Of a DNA stretch of 64,000 nucleotides, positions 25,564 through 35,322 are shown in pieces. The translations under genes and the position numbers were made by a program. Where the stretch lies: the NCBI RefSeq assembly GCF_019448085.1, contig NZ_JAGFNZ010000007.1:33712-97711 (forward strand). The letters run 5' to 3'. The notes beneath the pieces are model-generated. The model worked only from the letters and a program-made list of their open reading frames with translations, made no database searches and was not told the DNA's origin. The stretch comes from Caproiciproducens faecalis (GTDB lineage: Bacteria; Bacillota; Clostridia; Oscillospirales; Acutalibacteraceae). Every line of letters starts with the position of its first letter. The first letter of the stretch is position 1.

Positions 25564-26442
25564 GTGATTAAAAGCATGACGGGCTTTGGAAGATGGGAAG
25601 AAGTGATTAACGGCCGGGACATTATCATTGAAATAAAATCCGTTAATCACAGATACTTCGAATTTTCATCCAGAATCACCCGCGGATATGGTTTTTTGGA
25701 TGAGAAATTGAAATCATACCTGCAAAGCAAAATTTCCAGAGGGAAAATTGATGTTTATGTATCTATAGAAACTATGGAGGATACTGATGCTCAGGTTTTG
25801 GTTAACCACTCTCTGGCGGCGGGATATGTAAATGCGCTTCGGGAGCTGGCACAGCGGTATAATCTGAGGGATGATGTTTCCGTAGGAACTGTTTCAAGGT
25901 ATTCCGACATCTTTACTGTTCATAAAGCTCCTGAAGACGAAAAGATTATTTGGGAGTCCGTTTTGCAAGTTACCGATCAGGCTTTAAATGCGTTTCTGAA
26001 AATGAGAGAGACCGAGGGCGAACGGTTAAAAGCTGATGTTATGCAGCGTGCGGAAACTATTCTTCAAATTGTAGGAAAAATTGAAGAAAGATCTCCGCAG
26101 ACTGTGAACGAATATCAGCAGAAGCTGACCCAGAAGTTGACGGAGATTTTAAGCGATACCAATATAGATGAACAGCGAATTTTGACCGAAACCGCTATTT
26201 TTGCCGACAAAATCGCCGTCTCTGAAGAAACCGTACGGCTTCGCAGCCATTTTGAACAGTTTTCCAATATGCTGAATTCCAATGAAGCGGTTGGCCGTAA
26301 ACTGGATTTTATCGTTCAGGAAATGAACCGGGAGGCCAACACAATCGGTTCCAAATGCATTGATTCCCAAATCGCGTACATGGTTGTGGATATCAAAGCG
26401 GAAATTGAAAAAATTCGCGAACAGATACAAAATATTGAGTAA
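25564..26442 (+). CDS. yicC: YicC family endoribonuclease-like protein
   Basis: 292-residue YicC/YloC family protein, GTG start giving the invariant N-terminus IKSMTGFGR. YicC_N covers about 1-155 (ITIEIKSVNHRYFEF-type segment, SRGKIDVYV). The C-terminal DUF1732 domain holds RLRSHFEQF, GRKLDFIVQEMNREANTIGSK and a terminal coiled helix. E. coli YicC is reported to act as an endoribonuclease affecting small RNA RyhB; the role in Firmicutes is less clear. It leads the conserved yloC-remA-gmk-rpoZ order of B. subtilis. Confidence 0.93.
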   Translation: MIKSMTGFGRWEEVINGRDIIIEIKSVNHRYFEFSSRITRGYGFLDEKLKSYLQSKISRGKIDVYVSIETMEDTDAQVLVNHSLAAGYVNALRELAQRYNLRDDVSVGTVSRYSDIFTVHKAPEDEKIIWESVLQVTDQALNAFLKMRETEGERLKADVMQRAETILQIVGKIEERSPQTVNEYQQKLTQKLTEILSDTNIDEQRILTETAIFADKIAVSEETVRLRSHFEQFSNMLNSNEAVGRKLDFIVQEMNREANTIGSKCIDSQIAYMVVDIKAEIEKIREQIQNIE

Positions 26443-26475
26443 CCATTGCCACGGCAATAGAAGGGGATATTTTTT

Positions 26476-26754
26476 ATGAAGCTTATTAATATCGGATTTG
26501 GCAACATGGTTTCCGCCAACCGTCTCGTTGCAATTGTCAGCCCGGAGTCCGCTCCGATCAAACGCGTAATACAGGACGCGAAAGAACGCGGTACTTTGAT
26601 TGACGCAACCTATGGCCGCCGTACCAGAGCGGTTATCATTACGGACAGCGACCATGTGATTTTGTCCGCCGTACAGCCGGAAACTGTCGCAAACAGGCTG
26701 AATGACCGCGAGGAAGACCTTACCGATGAGGAGCTTGAAGACGATGAAGAATAA
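26476..26754 (+). CDS. remA: RemA/DUF370 family DNA-binding regulator
   Basis: 92-residue RemA homologue (B. subtilis activator of biofilm-matrix and osmoprotection genes). The core [31 protein letters not shown] and [20 protein letters not shown] is highly conserved. RemA forms rings and binds DNA like a LytTR protein. Here the C-terminus has an extra acidic tail (about residues 76-92, ending EELEDDEE). It lies between yicC and gmk as in Bacillus, and gmk begins inside its last 11 bases. Confidence 0.93.
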   Translation: MKLINIGFGNMVSANRLVAIVSPESAPIKRVIQDAKERGTLIDATYGRRTRAVIITDSDHVILSAVQPETVANRLNDREEDLTDEELEDDEE

Positions 26755-27355
26755 GGGACTTCTGATTGTTTTTTCCGGCCCGTCAGGCGCGGGGAAAGAT
26801 ACGATCCTGAAGAAGCTGCTGGAAAAAGATCCGAATATCCGTTTATCCGTATCGGCTACCACCCGGTTGCCCCGTAAGGGCGAAGTGCACGGCACAGATT
26901 ACTTTTTTGTTGATAAAAATGAATTTGTCAGAATGACTCAGCAGGACGAAATGATTGAAAGTGCTGAGTACTGCGGCAATTTTTACGGTACCCCCCGCAA
27001 ACCGATTGATAATTGGCTTGCAAATGGGGATGATGTCATTTTGGAAATTGAAGTGCAGGGTGGGTCACAAATTAAAAACAAATGCCCCGACAGCATCAGC
27101 ATCTTCATTCTTCCTCCGTCGTTTACAGAGCTGGAACAGCGTCTGAAAAACCGTAAGACAGAGAGTGAAGAAGCGGTACAAAAACGCCTTGCCGCCGCCC
27201 GCAATGAGATTCTGGAGGCAGTCCACTACGATTACGCTGTTATTAATGATACTGTTGACCACGCAGTCGACGAAATTATTCATATCATTTGTGCTGAAAA
27301 GCATAAAGTAAAGAGAGATAATCTTTTAATTGAAAGGATACTGAACCATGCTTAA
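26744..27355 (+). CDS. gmk: Guanylate kinase
   Basis: Phosphorylates GMP to GDP. 203 residues from ATG 26744, with GAGGAGC about 10 bases upstream inside remA. The P-loop is [11 protein letters not shown] near residue 10; the usual GKS/T is GKD-T here, a common variant. [18 protein letters not shown] and EIEVQGG are present, as is the lid with [10 protein letters not shown] near 150. It overlaps remA at the start and rpoZ at the end (8 bases), a tightly coupled cassette. Confidence 0.95.
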   Translation: MKNKGLLIVFSGPSGAGKDTILKKLLEKDPNIRLSVSATTRLPRKGEVHGTDYFFVDKNEFVRMTQQDEMIESAEYCGNFYGTPRKPIDNWLANGDDVILEIEVQGGSQIKNKCPDSISIFILPPSFTELEQRLKNRKTESEEAVQKRLAAARNEILEAVHYDYAVINDTVDHAVDEIIHIICAEKHKVKRDNLLIERILNHA

Positions 27356-27557
27356 ACCATCTGCAGATTTGATTATAGGACCAGAACAGAGCCGTTATTC
27401 CCTTGTTGTTGCCGTTTCCAAAAGAGCAAGAGAAATTGCAGCCGATGCTGAGAACAGGGGAGAAATCCTGATTGAAAAACCGGTTGATATGGCTGTGCAC
27501 GAATTAATGGAAAATAAATACGAGATCATCGAACCCGATAGCTGTTCAAAAGAATAA
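27348..27557 (+). CDS. rpoZ: DNA-directed RNA polymerase subunit omega
   Basis: 69-residue omega subunit that helps fold and assemble beta-prime. The N-terminus [11 protein letters not shown] and the core SRYSLVVAVSKRAREI are the family hallmarks. AAAGGAT precedes the ATG; the start overlaps gmk by 8 bases. In B. subtilis coaBC follows rpoZ. Here priA follows after 16 bases, so coaBC is missing at this spot. Confidence 0.93.
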   Translation: MLKPSADLIIGPEQSRYSLVVAVSKRAREIAADAENRGEILIEKPVDMAVHELMENKYEIIEPDSCSKE

Positions 27558-27573
27558 TCCAACGAGGTACGAA

Positions 27574-30027
27574 ATGTCCGATTTTACCATTGCAAAAGTA
27601 GCGGTAGAAAAAACCGTCTACCATTTTGACAAAGCTTTTGATTACCTGATTCCCTCTGAGCTTCTCGCGTCAGTCAAACCGGGCTGCCGGGTCGTGGTAC
27701 CCTTTGGCGGCGCAAACAGTAAGCGACAGGGGATGGTTCTTTCCCTGACGAGTCAGGAAAGTGCTGGTAAATTGAAGTTCGTTTCAGGACTGTTGGACTC
27801 GGTTCCGCTCCTTTCACAGGAAGCCCTGCGTCTTGTTGTCTGGCTGAAAGAGCATTATTTCTGTACTTTGTATGATGCTGTCAAGCTGCTTTTGCCAACG
27901 GGAATCAATTTTAAAATCAGGACAGAATATTCCCTCGCCGCTCCGATGGATGCTATGGACTTGGAGGGCTTCAGCGAACTCGAAAAGCAAATGATACGTT
28001 ATTTATCGCATGCCGGTGCCGGGGTTGACCGTGACAGGCTTCTAAAGGATATGGGTCTTTCCACCGATTCCGGAGTTCCGGAAAAGCTCTATAAAGCCAA
28101 TGTTCTGCTCAAAAGCAGCGGAACCGTCCGGCAGGTAGGTGACGCAGCGCAAAAAATGGTACGGTTAACGGAGGAGCAGGAGATTCACAAACTGACCCCG
28201 AAACAGAAAAGCGTTTACAATATCCTTAGTGATGTTGGCAGTGCTTCTCAAAAAGAGCTTTGCTATTTTGCGGGTGTGACCCCTGTTGTAGTAAACGCGC
28301 TCGTATCAAAGGGTATTGCGCAGTACTACGATATGGAAATTTACCGGAATCCATACGATCATATTCAAGATTGCGGACCCGCGGAAAACATTGTCCTTTC
28401 AGAGGAGCAGCAGCAGGCATACACAAACGTATATCGGCAATATGCATCCGGAAGCGGTGGCGTTTCTTTGCTGTACGGGGTTACCGGCAGTGGAAAAACA
28501 TCTGTTTTTACGAAGCTGATTGACACAGTCAGAGCCGACGGCCGCGGTGTGATTGTAATGGTGCCGGAAATTTCTCTGACTCCTCAGACCATCTCTTTAT
28601 TTCATCAGCGCTACGGACGGGACGTTGCTGTTTTTCACAGCGGACTGACCCTTGGAGAGCGTATGGATGAATGGAAAAGAGTCCGGAACGGAGAAGCGCT
28701 GATTGCGGTTGGTACGCGCTCGGCAGTTTTCGCCCCATTTGAAAATCTGGGACTCATCATTTTGGACGAGGAACAGGAATACACCTATAAATCGGAATCA
28801 TCCCCACGTTATCATGCGCGCGATGTTGCGAAGTTTCGCTGTGCTTATCATAAGGCACTTCTAATGCTGTCGTCGGCCACTCCTTCCATTGAAAGCTACT
28901 ATCTTGCCCAGAACGGACGTTACAGCTTAAACGTGCTTTCCACCCGTTACGGTAACGCCGTACTTCCGGAAGTCTCGGTGGTAGACATGAATGCGGAAGT
29001 TGAAAGCGGAAATAATACGATTTTGAGTTCGGTTCTGCATCAGGCTTTGAATGAAAATCTGGAAAACGGGCGGCAGTCGATTATTTTACTGAATCGCAGG
29101 GGCTATAACACGTTTGTATCCTGCAAAGCCTGCGGGCATGTTATCACATGCCCAAACTGCAGCATCTCATTGACCTATCACTCGGCAAATCACCGTCTGA
29201 TGTGTCATTACTGCGGTTATTCCATGCCCCTGAGCAAAGAGTGCCCTCAGTGTCATGAGGACAAAGTGCGCTGTACCGGTTACGGGACACAGCGAGCCGA
29301 AGAGCAGCTTCGGGAGCTTTTGCCTGACGCGCGTATTCTTAGGCTGGATACCGATTCGACGATGTCGCGGTTTGCCTATGAAAAAAAGCTTCGGCAGTTT
29401 GCCGACGGGGAGTACGACATCATCATCGGTACGCAGATGGTGGCAAAAGGGCTTGATTTTGAAAATGTCACGCTTGTCGGCGTGCTTTCGGCCGATCAGA
29501 CCCTTTACAGTGACGATTTCAGAAGCTATGAACGCGCGTTCGACCTTCTGACACAGGTTGTCGGCCGTTCCGGCCGCGGTCAGTTTGCGGGGAAAGCGAT
29601 TATTCAGACTTTTACTCCGGAAAATGACATCATTAAGCTTGCTGCCAGACAGGATTACCAGGAATACTATGAGGGGGAAATTGCCATCCGGAAAGCGATG
29701 CTTTATCCTCCTTTTTCAGATATTTGTGTTGTCGGTTTTGTAGGAGGTACGGAGGCGAAAGTGCAGGGCGCCAGCAAAGCCTTTTTGAATATGCTCAGGG
29801 CCCTTGCACAGAGCGATTACCCAGGGCAGCCCATGAGGGTGCTGAACCCCTCTCCGGCATTAATCGGGAAAGTGAGTAATAAATATAGATATAAACTGAT
29901 TATTAAATGCCGCAATAATACAAAATTCAGGGAGATGGTTTCACGCCTCTTGATTCAGTTTGCGGGAACGCGTGAATTTTCTTCTGTAACGGTATTTGCG
30001 GATATAAACCCGGACAGTATTTTATAA
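27574..30027 (+). CDS. priA: Primosomal protein N' (replication restart helicase PriA)
   Basis: 817-residue 3'-5' helicase that reloads the replisome at stalled forks. The N-terminal 3'-flap-binding domain covers about 1-110 (VAVEKTVYHFDKAFDYLIP). The helicase core has the Walker A GVTGSGKT near residue 305, LDEEQEY for Walker B, and SSATPSIES. Zinc-binding cysteines in CKACGHVITCPNCS and CHYCGY...CPQCHEDKVRC lie near 515-570. Motifs V/VI (GTQMVAKGLDFENVTLVG, QVVGRSGRG) complete it. Expected length, no defects. Confidence 0.96.
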   Translation: MSDFTIAKVAVEKTVYHFDKAFDYLIPSELLASVKPGCRVVVPFGGANSKRQGMVLSLTSQESAGKLKFVSGLLDSVPLLSQEALRLVVWLKEHYFCTLYDAVKLLLPTGINFKIRTEYSLAAPMDAMDLEGFSELEKQMIRYLSHAGAGVDRDRLLKDMGLSTDSGVPEKLYKANVLLKSSGTVRQVGDAAQKMVRLTEEQEIHKLTPKQKSVYNILSDVGSASQKELCYFAGVTPVVVNALVSKGIAQYYDMEIYRNPYDHIQDCGPAENIVLSEEQQQAYTNVYRQYASGSGGVSLLYGVTGSGKTSVFTKLIDTVRADGRGVIVMVPEISLTPQTISLFHQRYGRDVAVFHSGLTLGERMDEWKRVRNGEALIAVGTRSAVFAPFENLGLIILDEEQEYTYKSESSPRYHARDVAKFRCAYHKALLMLSSATPSIESYYLAQNGRYSLNVLSTRYGNAVLPEVSVVDMNAEVESGNNTILSSVLHQALNENLENGRQSIILLNRRGYNTFVSCKACGHVITCPNCSISLTYHSANHRLMCHYCGYSMPLSKECPQCHEDKVRCTGYGTQRAEEQLRELLPDARILRLDTDSTMSRFAYEKKLRQFADGEYDIIIGTQMVAKGLDFENVTLVGVLSADQTLYSDDFRSYERAFDLLTQVVGRSGRGQFAGKAIIQTFTPENDIIKLAARQDYQEYYEGEIAIRKAMLYPPFSDICVVGFVGGTEAKVQGASKAFLNMLRALAQSDYPGQPMRVLNPSPALIGKVSNKYRYKLIIKCRNNTKFREMVSRLLIQFAGTREFSSVTVFADINPDSIL

Positions 30028-30042
30028 TTTGGAGGTATATTT

Positions 30043-30516
30043 ATGGCGATAAGAAACATTATAAAAGAAGGAGATCCTTTTCTGAATAAGATTTCCCGCC
30101 CGGTTGAGAAGTTTGATGACAAGCTTTCCACCTTGCTTGACGATATGCAGGAAACCATGCACAGCGCCGACGGTGTCGGACTTGCCGCCCCGCAAGTTGG
30201 TATTTTAAGGAGAGCGGTTGTGATCGATATCGGCGAAGGCCCGGTCGAACTGATTAACCCGATTTTTCTGGAACAGAGCGGGGAACAGGAATGCCTGGAG
30301 GGCTGTTTGTCTGCTCCGGGGCAATACGGCATTACAAAGCGCCCGATGCATGTGAAAGTCCGCGCGCAAAACCGTAAAGGTGAGTTTTTTGAGATAGAGG
30401 GAGAGGAACTGCTTGCTACAGTTACCTGCCATGAAATTGACCATCTGGATGGTATTCTATTTAAATCGCATGTAATCCACATGCTGAGCGACGAAGAACT
30501 GGCGAAGTTAAAATAA
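30043..30516 (+). CDS. def: Peptide deformylase
   Basis: Removes the formyl group from nascent protein N-termini. 157 residues with the three family motifs: [10 protein letters not shown] near residue 46, EGCLSAPG near 86 (metal Cys), and CHEIDHLDG near 130 (HEXXH). GGAGG lies 7 bases upstream. It pairs with fmt directly downstream, as in most bacteria. Confidence 0.96.
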   Translation: MAIRNIIKEGDPFLNKISRPVEKFDDKLSTLLDDMQETMHSADGVGLAAPQVGILRRAVVIDIGEGPVELINPIFLEQSGEQECLEGCLSAPGQYGITKRPMHVKVRAQNRKGEFFEIEGEELLATVTCHEIDHLDGILFKSHVIHMLSDEELAKLK

Positions 30517-30533
30517 ATAATGCAGGTGATGTA

Positions 30534-31460
30534 ATGCGTATTGTTTTTATGGGAACGCCGGAGTTTGCTGTTCCATGCCTTAGAAATTTAATCAACGCGG
30601 GGCATGAAGTCTGTGCTGTGTTTACGCAGCCGGACAAACCGAAGGGAAGGGGCTATACGCTTACGCCGCCTCCGGTTAAGGTGCTTGCGGCGGAACATAA
30701 TATTGAGGTATTTCAGCCGAAAACCCTTCGGACTGCCGAAGCGGCCGAAGCAATTCAAAATCTGAAGCCCGATGTAATTGTTGTCGTCGCCTACGGAAAA
30801 ATTCTTCCGAAAGAAGTTCTGGAGATTCCGCCTTACGGCTGCATCAATGTTCACGCGTCCCTTCTTCCGAAATATCGCGGAGCCGCTCCTATTCAGTGGT
30901 CCGTGATTAACGGGGATAAGGTTACGGGTGTTACAACGATGTTTATGGCCGAAGGGCTGGATACCGGTGATATGCTGTTGACCGCTCAGACGGAAATCGG
31001 GCCGGAAGAAACCGCTGGGGAACTGCATGATCGGCTTTCGCTGATGGGTGCAGATTTGATTGTCGAGACCCTTCGCAGAGTGGAAGACGGAACCATCAGG
31101 CGGATTCCTCAGAGTGAAGAAGGCACCTGCTATGCCTCCATGCTGACAAAAGAGCTGTCCCACATTGATTGGAATCAGTCTGCCGGTGCAATCCACAACT
31201 TGGTGCGGGGGCTTTCCCCGTGGCCGGTGGCAAGTACAATGTATCACGACAAGCTTTTAAAGATTCATAAAACAAAAACAGTGGACGGATATTCGGGGGT
31301 TCCCGGCAAGATTGTGGAAGCCGGCGATTCCTTTGTCGTATGTTGCGGAAAAAACACTGCTCTGGAACTTTTGCAGGTTCAGTACGAAGGCGGAAAAAGA
31401 ATGAACGGCAAAGATTTTCTTCGCGGACATCCAACGGGTGAGAATTCAGCGGTAAAATAA
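30534..31460 (+). CDS. fmt: Methionyl-tRNA formyltransferase
   Basis: Formylates initiator Met-tRNA using 10-formyl-THF. 308 residues. The N-terminal formyltransferase fold has GTPEFAVPCLRNL, FTQPDKPKGRG, the catalytic region NVHASLLPKYRGAAPIQW (near residue 108-125, Asn-His) and the Asp in GLDTGDML. The C-terminal tRNA-binding domain starts near 205. AGGTGATG upstream supports ATG 30534. It is partner of def in the same operon. Confidence 0.96.
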   Translation: MRIVFMGTPEFAVPCLRNLINAGHEVCAVFTQPDKPKGRGYTLTPPPVKVLAAEHNIEVFQPKTLRTAEAAEAIQNLKPDVIVVVAYGKILPKEVLEIPPYGCINVHASLLPKYRGAAPIQWSVINGDKVTGVTTMFMAEGLDTGDMLLTAQTEIGPEETAGELHDRLSLMGADLIVETLRRVEDGTIRRIPQSEEGTCYASMLTKELSHIDWNQSAGAIHNLVRGLSPWPVASTMYHDKLLKIHKTKTVDGYSGVPGKIVEAGDSFVVCCGKNTALELLQVQYEGGKRMNGKDFLRGHPTGENSAVK

Positions 31461-31472
31461 TCGGAGGTGTTA

Positions 31473-32186
31473 ATGATGGGAATGGGACTCTATTATTTTG
31501 ACTATACATATTTTGTGTTTATTGTGCCTGCACTGATTGTGACAATGATTGCACAGTTTCAGGTGAAATCCACTTTTGAAAAATATTCCCGTATCTCAAC
31601 GGCAAAAAATATGACGGGTGCACAGGCGGCTTCCAGTGTTGCACAGTTTGGAGGGGCGCTCGGCGTACAGGTGCAGCGTATTTCCGGGAGTCTTACAGAT
31701 CATTTTGATCCTCGGGACAATACGATCAGCCTGTCCGATCAGGTTTACGCTTCTACCTCTATTGCGGCACTCGGTGTAGCGGCTCATGAAGCGGGGCACG
31801 CAATTCAGCACGCACAGGGATACTTTCCAAACAAAATCCGTGCCATTCTTGTTCCGGTTACAAACTTTGGTTCACGGCTTGCGATTCCGCTTGTTATTAT
31901 AGGGTTGATTCTGCCTGTTCAGTACAATTTCGTCGTAAATCTCGGAATTGCGCTTTACAGTTTTGCCGTGTTGTTCCAGCTTGCAACGCTTCCAGTGGAG
32001 TTCAACGCCAGTTTCCGGGCAATCCGTGCATTGGACGAGGCCGGTATTCTGTACCCCGATGAACTTGAGGGCGCGAAAAAAGTACTGCGTGCGGCTGCTA
32101 TGACCTACTTGGCTGCAAGCTTTACCGCGATTATGTCCTTGCTCAGACTGCTTGTTCTTGCAGGAAACAGAAGGGGTAGAGATTAA
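31473..32186 (+). CDS. YugP-like zinc metallopeptidase (membrane)
   Basis: 237-residue membrane protein of the neutral zinc metallopeptidase family (YugP). There is a first transmembrane helix at about residues 12-28. HEAGHAIQH (HEXXH) lies near 107 on a soluble loop. Two or three helices follow (FGSRLAIPLVIIGLILPV, NLGIALYSFAVLFQLATLPVEF). GGAGG is 5 bases before ATG 31473; ATG 31476 is an equal alternative. The substrate is unknown. It shares one base with rsmB at the TAATG junction, so the two are translationally coupled. Confidence 0.87.
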   Translation: MMGMGLYYFDYTYFVFIVPALIVTMIAQFQVKSTFEKYSRISTAKNMTGAQAASSVAQFGGALGVQVQRISGSLTDHFDPRDNTISLSDQVYASTSIAALGVAAHEAGHAIQHAQGYFPNKIRAILVPVTNFGSRLAIPLVIIGLILPVQYNFVVNLGIALYSFAVLFQLATLPVEFNASFRAIRALDEAGILYPDELEGAKKVLRAAAMTYLAASFTAIMSLLRLLVLAGNRRGRD

Positions 32187-33538
32187 TGGACAATGCAAGA
32201 GCCGCAGCGCTGGCCGCTCTTTTGCATGTGGATGTAAACGAAGGCTACTCCAATATTGTTTTGGATAAAACCCTGATTTCCTTTTCTTTAGACCCGCGTG
32301 ACAAAGCGTTAGCTTCCGCGATTTTTTACGGAGTTCTGGAGCGACGGATTACTCTGGATTACTATATCAGCCGGTTTTCCAAAATGCCGCTTAAAAAGCT
32401 GTCCCCGCAGGTACTGGAAATCCTGCGCATGGGCGCATATCAGATTCTGTATCTTGAAAAAATACCGAAGTCCGCGGCAGTCAACGAATCCGTTATTCTG
32501 GCAAAAGAAAACAATGCTGTAAAGGCGTCTGGCTTTATTAACGCAATTCTTCGGTCTCTGATTCGGAATATGGACAATTTACAGATGCCTGACGAGGGAA
32601 AGGACCCTAAAATAGCGTTGAGTATCCGGTATTCCTGCCCCGAATGGCTGATTTCTCTATGGCAGAAATCATACGGGCTGGATTGTACCCTTCATCTTCT
32701 GGAAAGTGCTTTTTCAAAGCCGCCGGTATTTGCAAGAACGAATAATATTTGTATTTCTGAGGAAAACTTGATTGAAAAGCTTAATGCAGAGGGTGTAAAG
32801 GCTGTTCCAATTACATGGTTGAATCAGGCTGTTGAACTGCAGCAGATCGGTGCGATTAGCCAGTCCGAAAGCTACCGTGAAGGCCTGTTTCACATACAGG
32901 ATCTTTCTTCTCAGCTATGCTGCTTTTTGTTGCAGCCTCTTCCCGGACAGCGAATCATCGACGTATGTTCCGCGCCTGGCGGCAAAACTTTTACGATGGC
33001 TGAAATGATGGAAAACAAGGGTGAGCTGCTCGCTTTTGACAAATACAAAGGCAAGGTGAACCTGATCCGGCAGGGAGCACAGCGCTTAAAACTCACGGTT
33101 ATCAGTGCCGCCGTACGGGATGCTTCCGCTGCGGAAGACGATCTGGCATCGGCGGATAAAGTTTTGTGCGACGTACCGTGTTCCGGGCTGGGCATTATTC
33201 GGCGAAAGCCCGAAATTAAGTATAAATTACCATCAGCTATTGACAGTTTGCCTGATTTGCAGTACCTTATTCTGTGTAAATCATCAAAACTGGTAAAGAC
33301 GAATGGAACTTTATTTTATTCGACCTGCACTTTGAACCCAAACGAGAACGGCAAGGTGGCGGAAAGATTCCTTCGGAATAACCATGACTTTGAACCTTTG
33401 CCTCTCAATCTGCCCGATCAGATTTGCCGCATTGTCGAGGGGGAACCGGAAAATCAGCTGACACTGATGCCCCACGTTCACGGAACGGACGGCTTTTTTA
33501 TCGCGGCTTTTCGAAGAAAACAGGAGTGGATGTCTTGA
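32186..33538 (+). CDS. rsmB: 16S rRNA (cytosine-967-C5)-methyltransferase RsmB
   Basis: 450 residues in two parts: an N-terminal NusB-like RNA-binding domain (about 1-140; ALLHVDVNEGYSN, AVNESVILAKEN) and a C-terminal SAM methyltransferase. The latter has the SAM motif DVCSAPGGKTFTMAE near 255, DVPCSGLGIIRRKPEIK (general catalytic Cys) near 330, and STCTLNPNENG (nucleophilic Cys) near 378. The start overlaps the previous stop by one base. The TGA stop overlaps the TTG start of rlmN, continuing a tightly packed operon. Confidence 0.95.
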   Translation: MDNARAAALAALLHVDVNEGYSNIVLDKTLISFSLDPRDKALASAIFYGVLERRITLDYYISRFSKMPLKKLSPQVLEILRMGAYQILYLEKIPKSAAVNESVILAKENNAVKASGFINAILRSLIRNMDNLQMPDEGKDPKIALSIRYSCPEWLISLWQKSYGLDCTLHLLESAFSKPPVFARTNNICISEENLIEKLNAEGVKAVPITWLNQAVELQQIGAISQSESYREGLFHIQDLSSQLCCFLLQPLPGQRIIDVCSAPGGKTFTMAEMMENKGELLAFDKYKGKVNLIRQGAQRLKLTVISAAVRDASAAEDDLASADKVLCDVPCSGLGIIRRKPEIKYKLPSAIDSLPDLQYLILCKSSKLVKTNGTLFYSTCTLNPNENGKVAERFLRNNHDFEPLPLNLPDQICRIVEGEPENQLTLMPHVHGTDGFFIAAFRRKQEWMS

Positions 33539-34596
33539 GTTTGCAGGATATAAAATCAATGACCCTCAATGAGATAAAAGCCGATTTTGCCGCTGACGGC
33601 CAACCGGCTTTTCGTGCTATACAGGTATATAGATGGCTGCACCGCGGCGTGGAAGATTTTGAACAAATGTCGGATCAATCGAAAGCATTTCGGCAGGATC
33701 TTGCGCAAAAATATTACATAGCGAATGCTGTGATAGAAAAAAGACTGGAGTCCCAGCTGGATGATACAGTAAAATATCTTTTTTGCTTAAACGACGGCGA
33801 ATATGTCGAAGGCGTATTGATGGACTATCACCACGGGCACACGATCTGCATTTCCACACAGGTGGGCTGTAAAATGAACTGCGCGTTCTGCGCCACGGGG
33901 AAAAGCGGCTTTTCGCGCAACCTGACGGCTTCTGAAATGCTGGCACAGATTCAGGCTGCCCAGAAAGACGCCGGTATTCGGATTTCCAATGTAGTCATGA
34001 TGGGAATGGGCGAACCGTTGGACAATTATCAAAATGTTCTTCGATTTCTGGAGCTGGTTTCTTCTGATGAGGGTATGAATATCGGCATGCGGCACATCTC
34101 CCTCTCCACCTGCGGCGTGGTAGATAAGATTTATGATCTGGCGGAAAAGAAACTGCAGCTTACTTTATCGGTTTCTCTTCACGCTCCAAATGACGAAATT
34201 CGCTCCAGAACTATGCCGGTGAATCATAGATGGGGTGTGGAGGAACTGATAAAAGCCTGTCGGTATTATGCCGATTTGACCGGCCGCCGGATTTCTTTCG
34301 AATATGCCATGATTCACGGGGTAAACGACAGCGATGCCTGTGCAAAGGAACTTGCGGGAAGACTCAGCGGAATTCTGAGTCACGTTAATCTGATCCCGGT
34401 CAATGATGTGAGCGGAGCCGGATTTAAAAAAAGTTCTGCCGACCGACTGCAAAAATTTAGCCGAATTCTTTCAGGTAAGGGAATTACCGTTACCGTTCGC
34501 AGGACGCTCGGCTCAGATATAAATGCTTCCTGCGGCCAGTTAAGGCGCAGGTACAAAGAGGAGGTGGCCAATGTTGAAAATATTCAGCAAAAGTGA
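33535..34596 (+). CDS. rlmN: Dual-specificity 23S rRNA A2503 / tRNA A37 C2-methyltransferase RlmN
   Basis: Radical-SAM methyltransferase. The TTG at 33535 is chosen because AGGAG lies 8 bases upstream and it gives 353 residues with the family N-terminus (LQDIKSMTLNEI); the in-frame ATG at 33424 lies deep in rsmB. The cluster is CISTQVGCKMNCAFCATG (CxxxCxxC near residue 110). The conserved C-terminal cysteine, the one that carries the transferred methyl in the family, is in DINASCGQLR. It overlaps prpC by 26 bases. Confidence 0.94.
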   Translation: MSLQDIKSMTLNEIKADFAADGQPAFRAIQVYRWLHRGVEDFEQMSDQSKAFRQDLAQKYYIANAVIEKRLESQLDDTVKYLFCLNDGEYVEGVLMDYHHGHTICISTQVGCKMNCAFCATGKSGFSRNLTASEMLAQIQAAQKDAGIRISNVVMMGMGEPLDNYQNVLRFLELVSSDEGMNIGMRHISLSTCGVVDKIYDLAEKKLQLTLSVSLHAPNDEIRSRTMPVNHRWGVEELIKACRYYADLTGRRISFEYAMIHGVNDSDACAKELAGRLSGILSHVNLIPVNDVSGAGFKKSSADRLQKFSRILSGKGITVTVRRTLGSDINASCGQLRRRYKEEVANVENIQQK

Positions 34597-35308
34597 TGTT
34601 GGCCTTGTCAGACAAACCAATCAGGACGCCTGTAAAAGCGGCACCTTTTCCGAAAATTCCGCGTGGGCTGTTGTCTGTGACGGAATGGGCGGCGTAAACG
34701 GGGGCAATATTGCCAGTGAAATTGCCGTAGATAAAATTTCCGAAGGGATTGTTTCATCCTTTCAGGAAGAGATGACTGACGGTTCCGTTAAAGATCTGAT
34801 GCTGACGGCGATTCACAGCGCCAATCTTGCCATTCATGACGAAGCAGCGAACCATATACAGCTGGCGGGGATGGGTACGACGGTAGTCGCGGTGATTGTT
34901 TCTGGCGGCATTGCTCATATTGCCCATGCCGGAGACAGCAGAGCGTATTTAATAACCCAAAATGACATTCGGCAGCTCACCACGGATCATTCCATGGTAC
35001 AGGAAATGGTCAACAATGGGGATATTACGGAACAGCAGGCAAAAATTCATCCCCAGAAAAACATAATTACCCGTGCGCTGGGTGTGGAATCTTCCATTCA
35101 AATTGATTACAGTGAATATGAATTTTATTCCGGCAGCATGCTTCTCATTTGTACGGACGGCCTAACCAATTATATTGATGCCAAACAGATTTTTGAGCTG
35201 TCTAAAACCATGGATGCCGACAGTCTTACAGACAAGCTTGTGACGCTCGCAAAAGACTGCGGGGGCGGTGACAACATTACGGTTGTCATCATTGAAAACT
35301 ACTGCTGA
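34571..35308 (+). CDS. prpC: PP2C-family protein serine/threonine phosphatase (PrpC/Stp)
   Basis: 245-residue metal-dependent phosphatase. It opens with SDVGLVRQTNQDAC, then VVCDGMGGVNGGN (metal Asp), AGMGTTVVAV, HAGDSRAYLI, TTDHSMVQ, and the closing CGGGDNITVVII. It is paired with the PASTA kinase downstream (14-base gap); this eukaryotic-type phosphatase/kinase pair reversibly phosphorylates cell-wall and translation proteins in Firmicutes. It starts inside rlmN after GAGGTGG. Confidence 0.95.
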   Translation: MLKIFSKSDVGLVRQTNQDACKSGTFSENSAWAVVCDGMGGVNGGNIASEIAVDKISEGIVSSFQEEMTDGSVKDLMLTAIHSANLAIHDEAANHIQLAGMGTTVVAVIVSGGIAHIAHAGDSRAYLITQNDIRQLTTDHSMVQEMVNNGDITEQQAKIHPQKNIITRALGVESSIQIDYSEYEFYSGSMLLICTDGLTNYIDAKQIFELSKTMDADSLTDKLVTLAKDCGGGDNITVVIIENYC

Positions 35309-35322
35309 CAGGAGTTGATTTT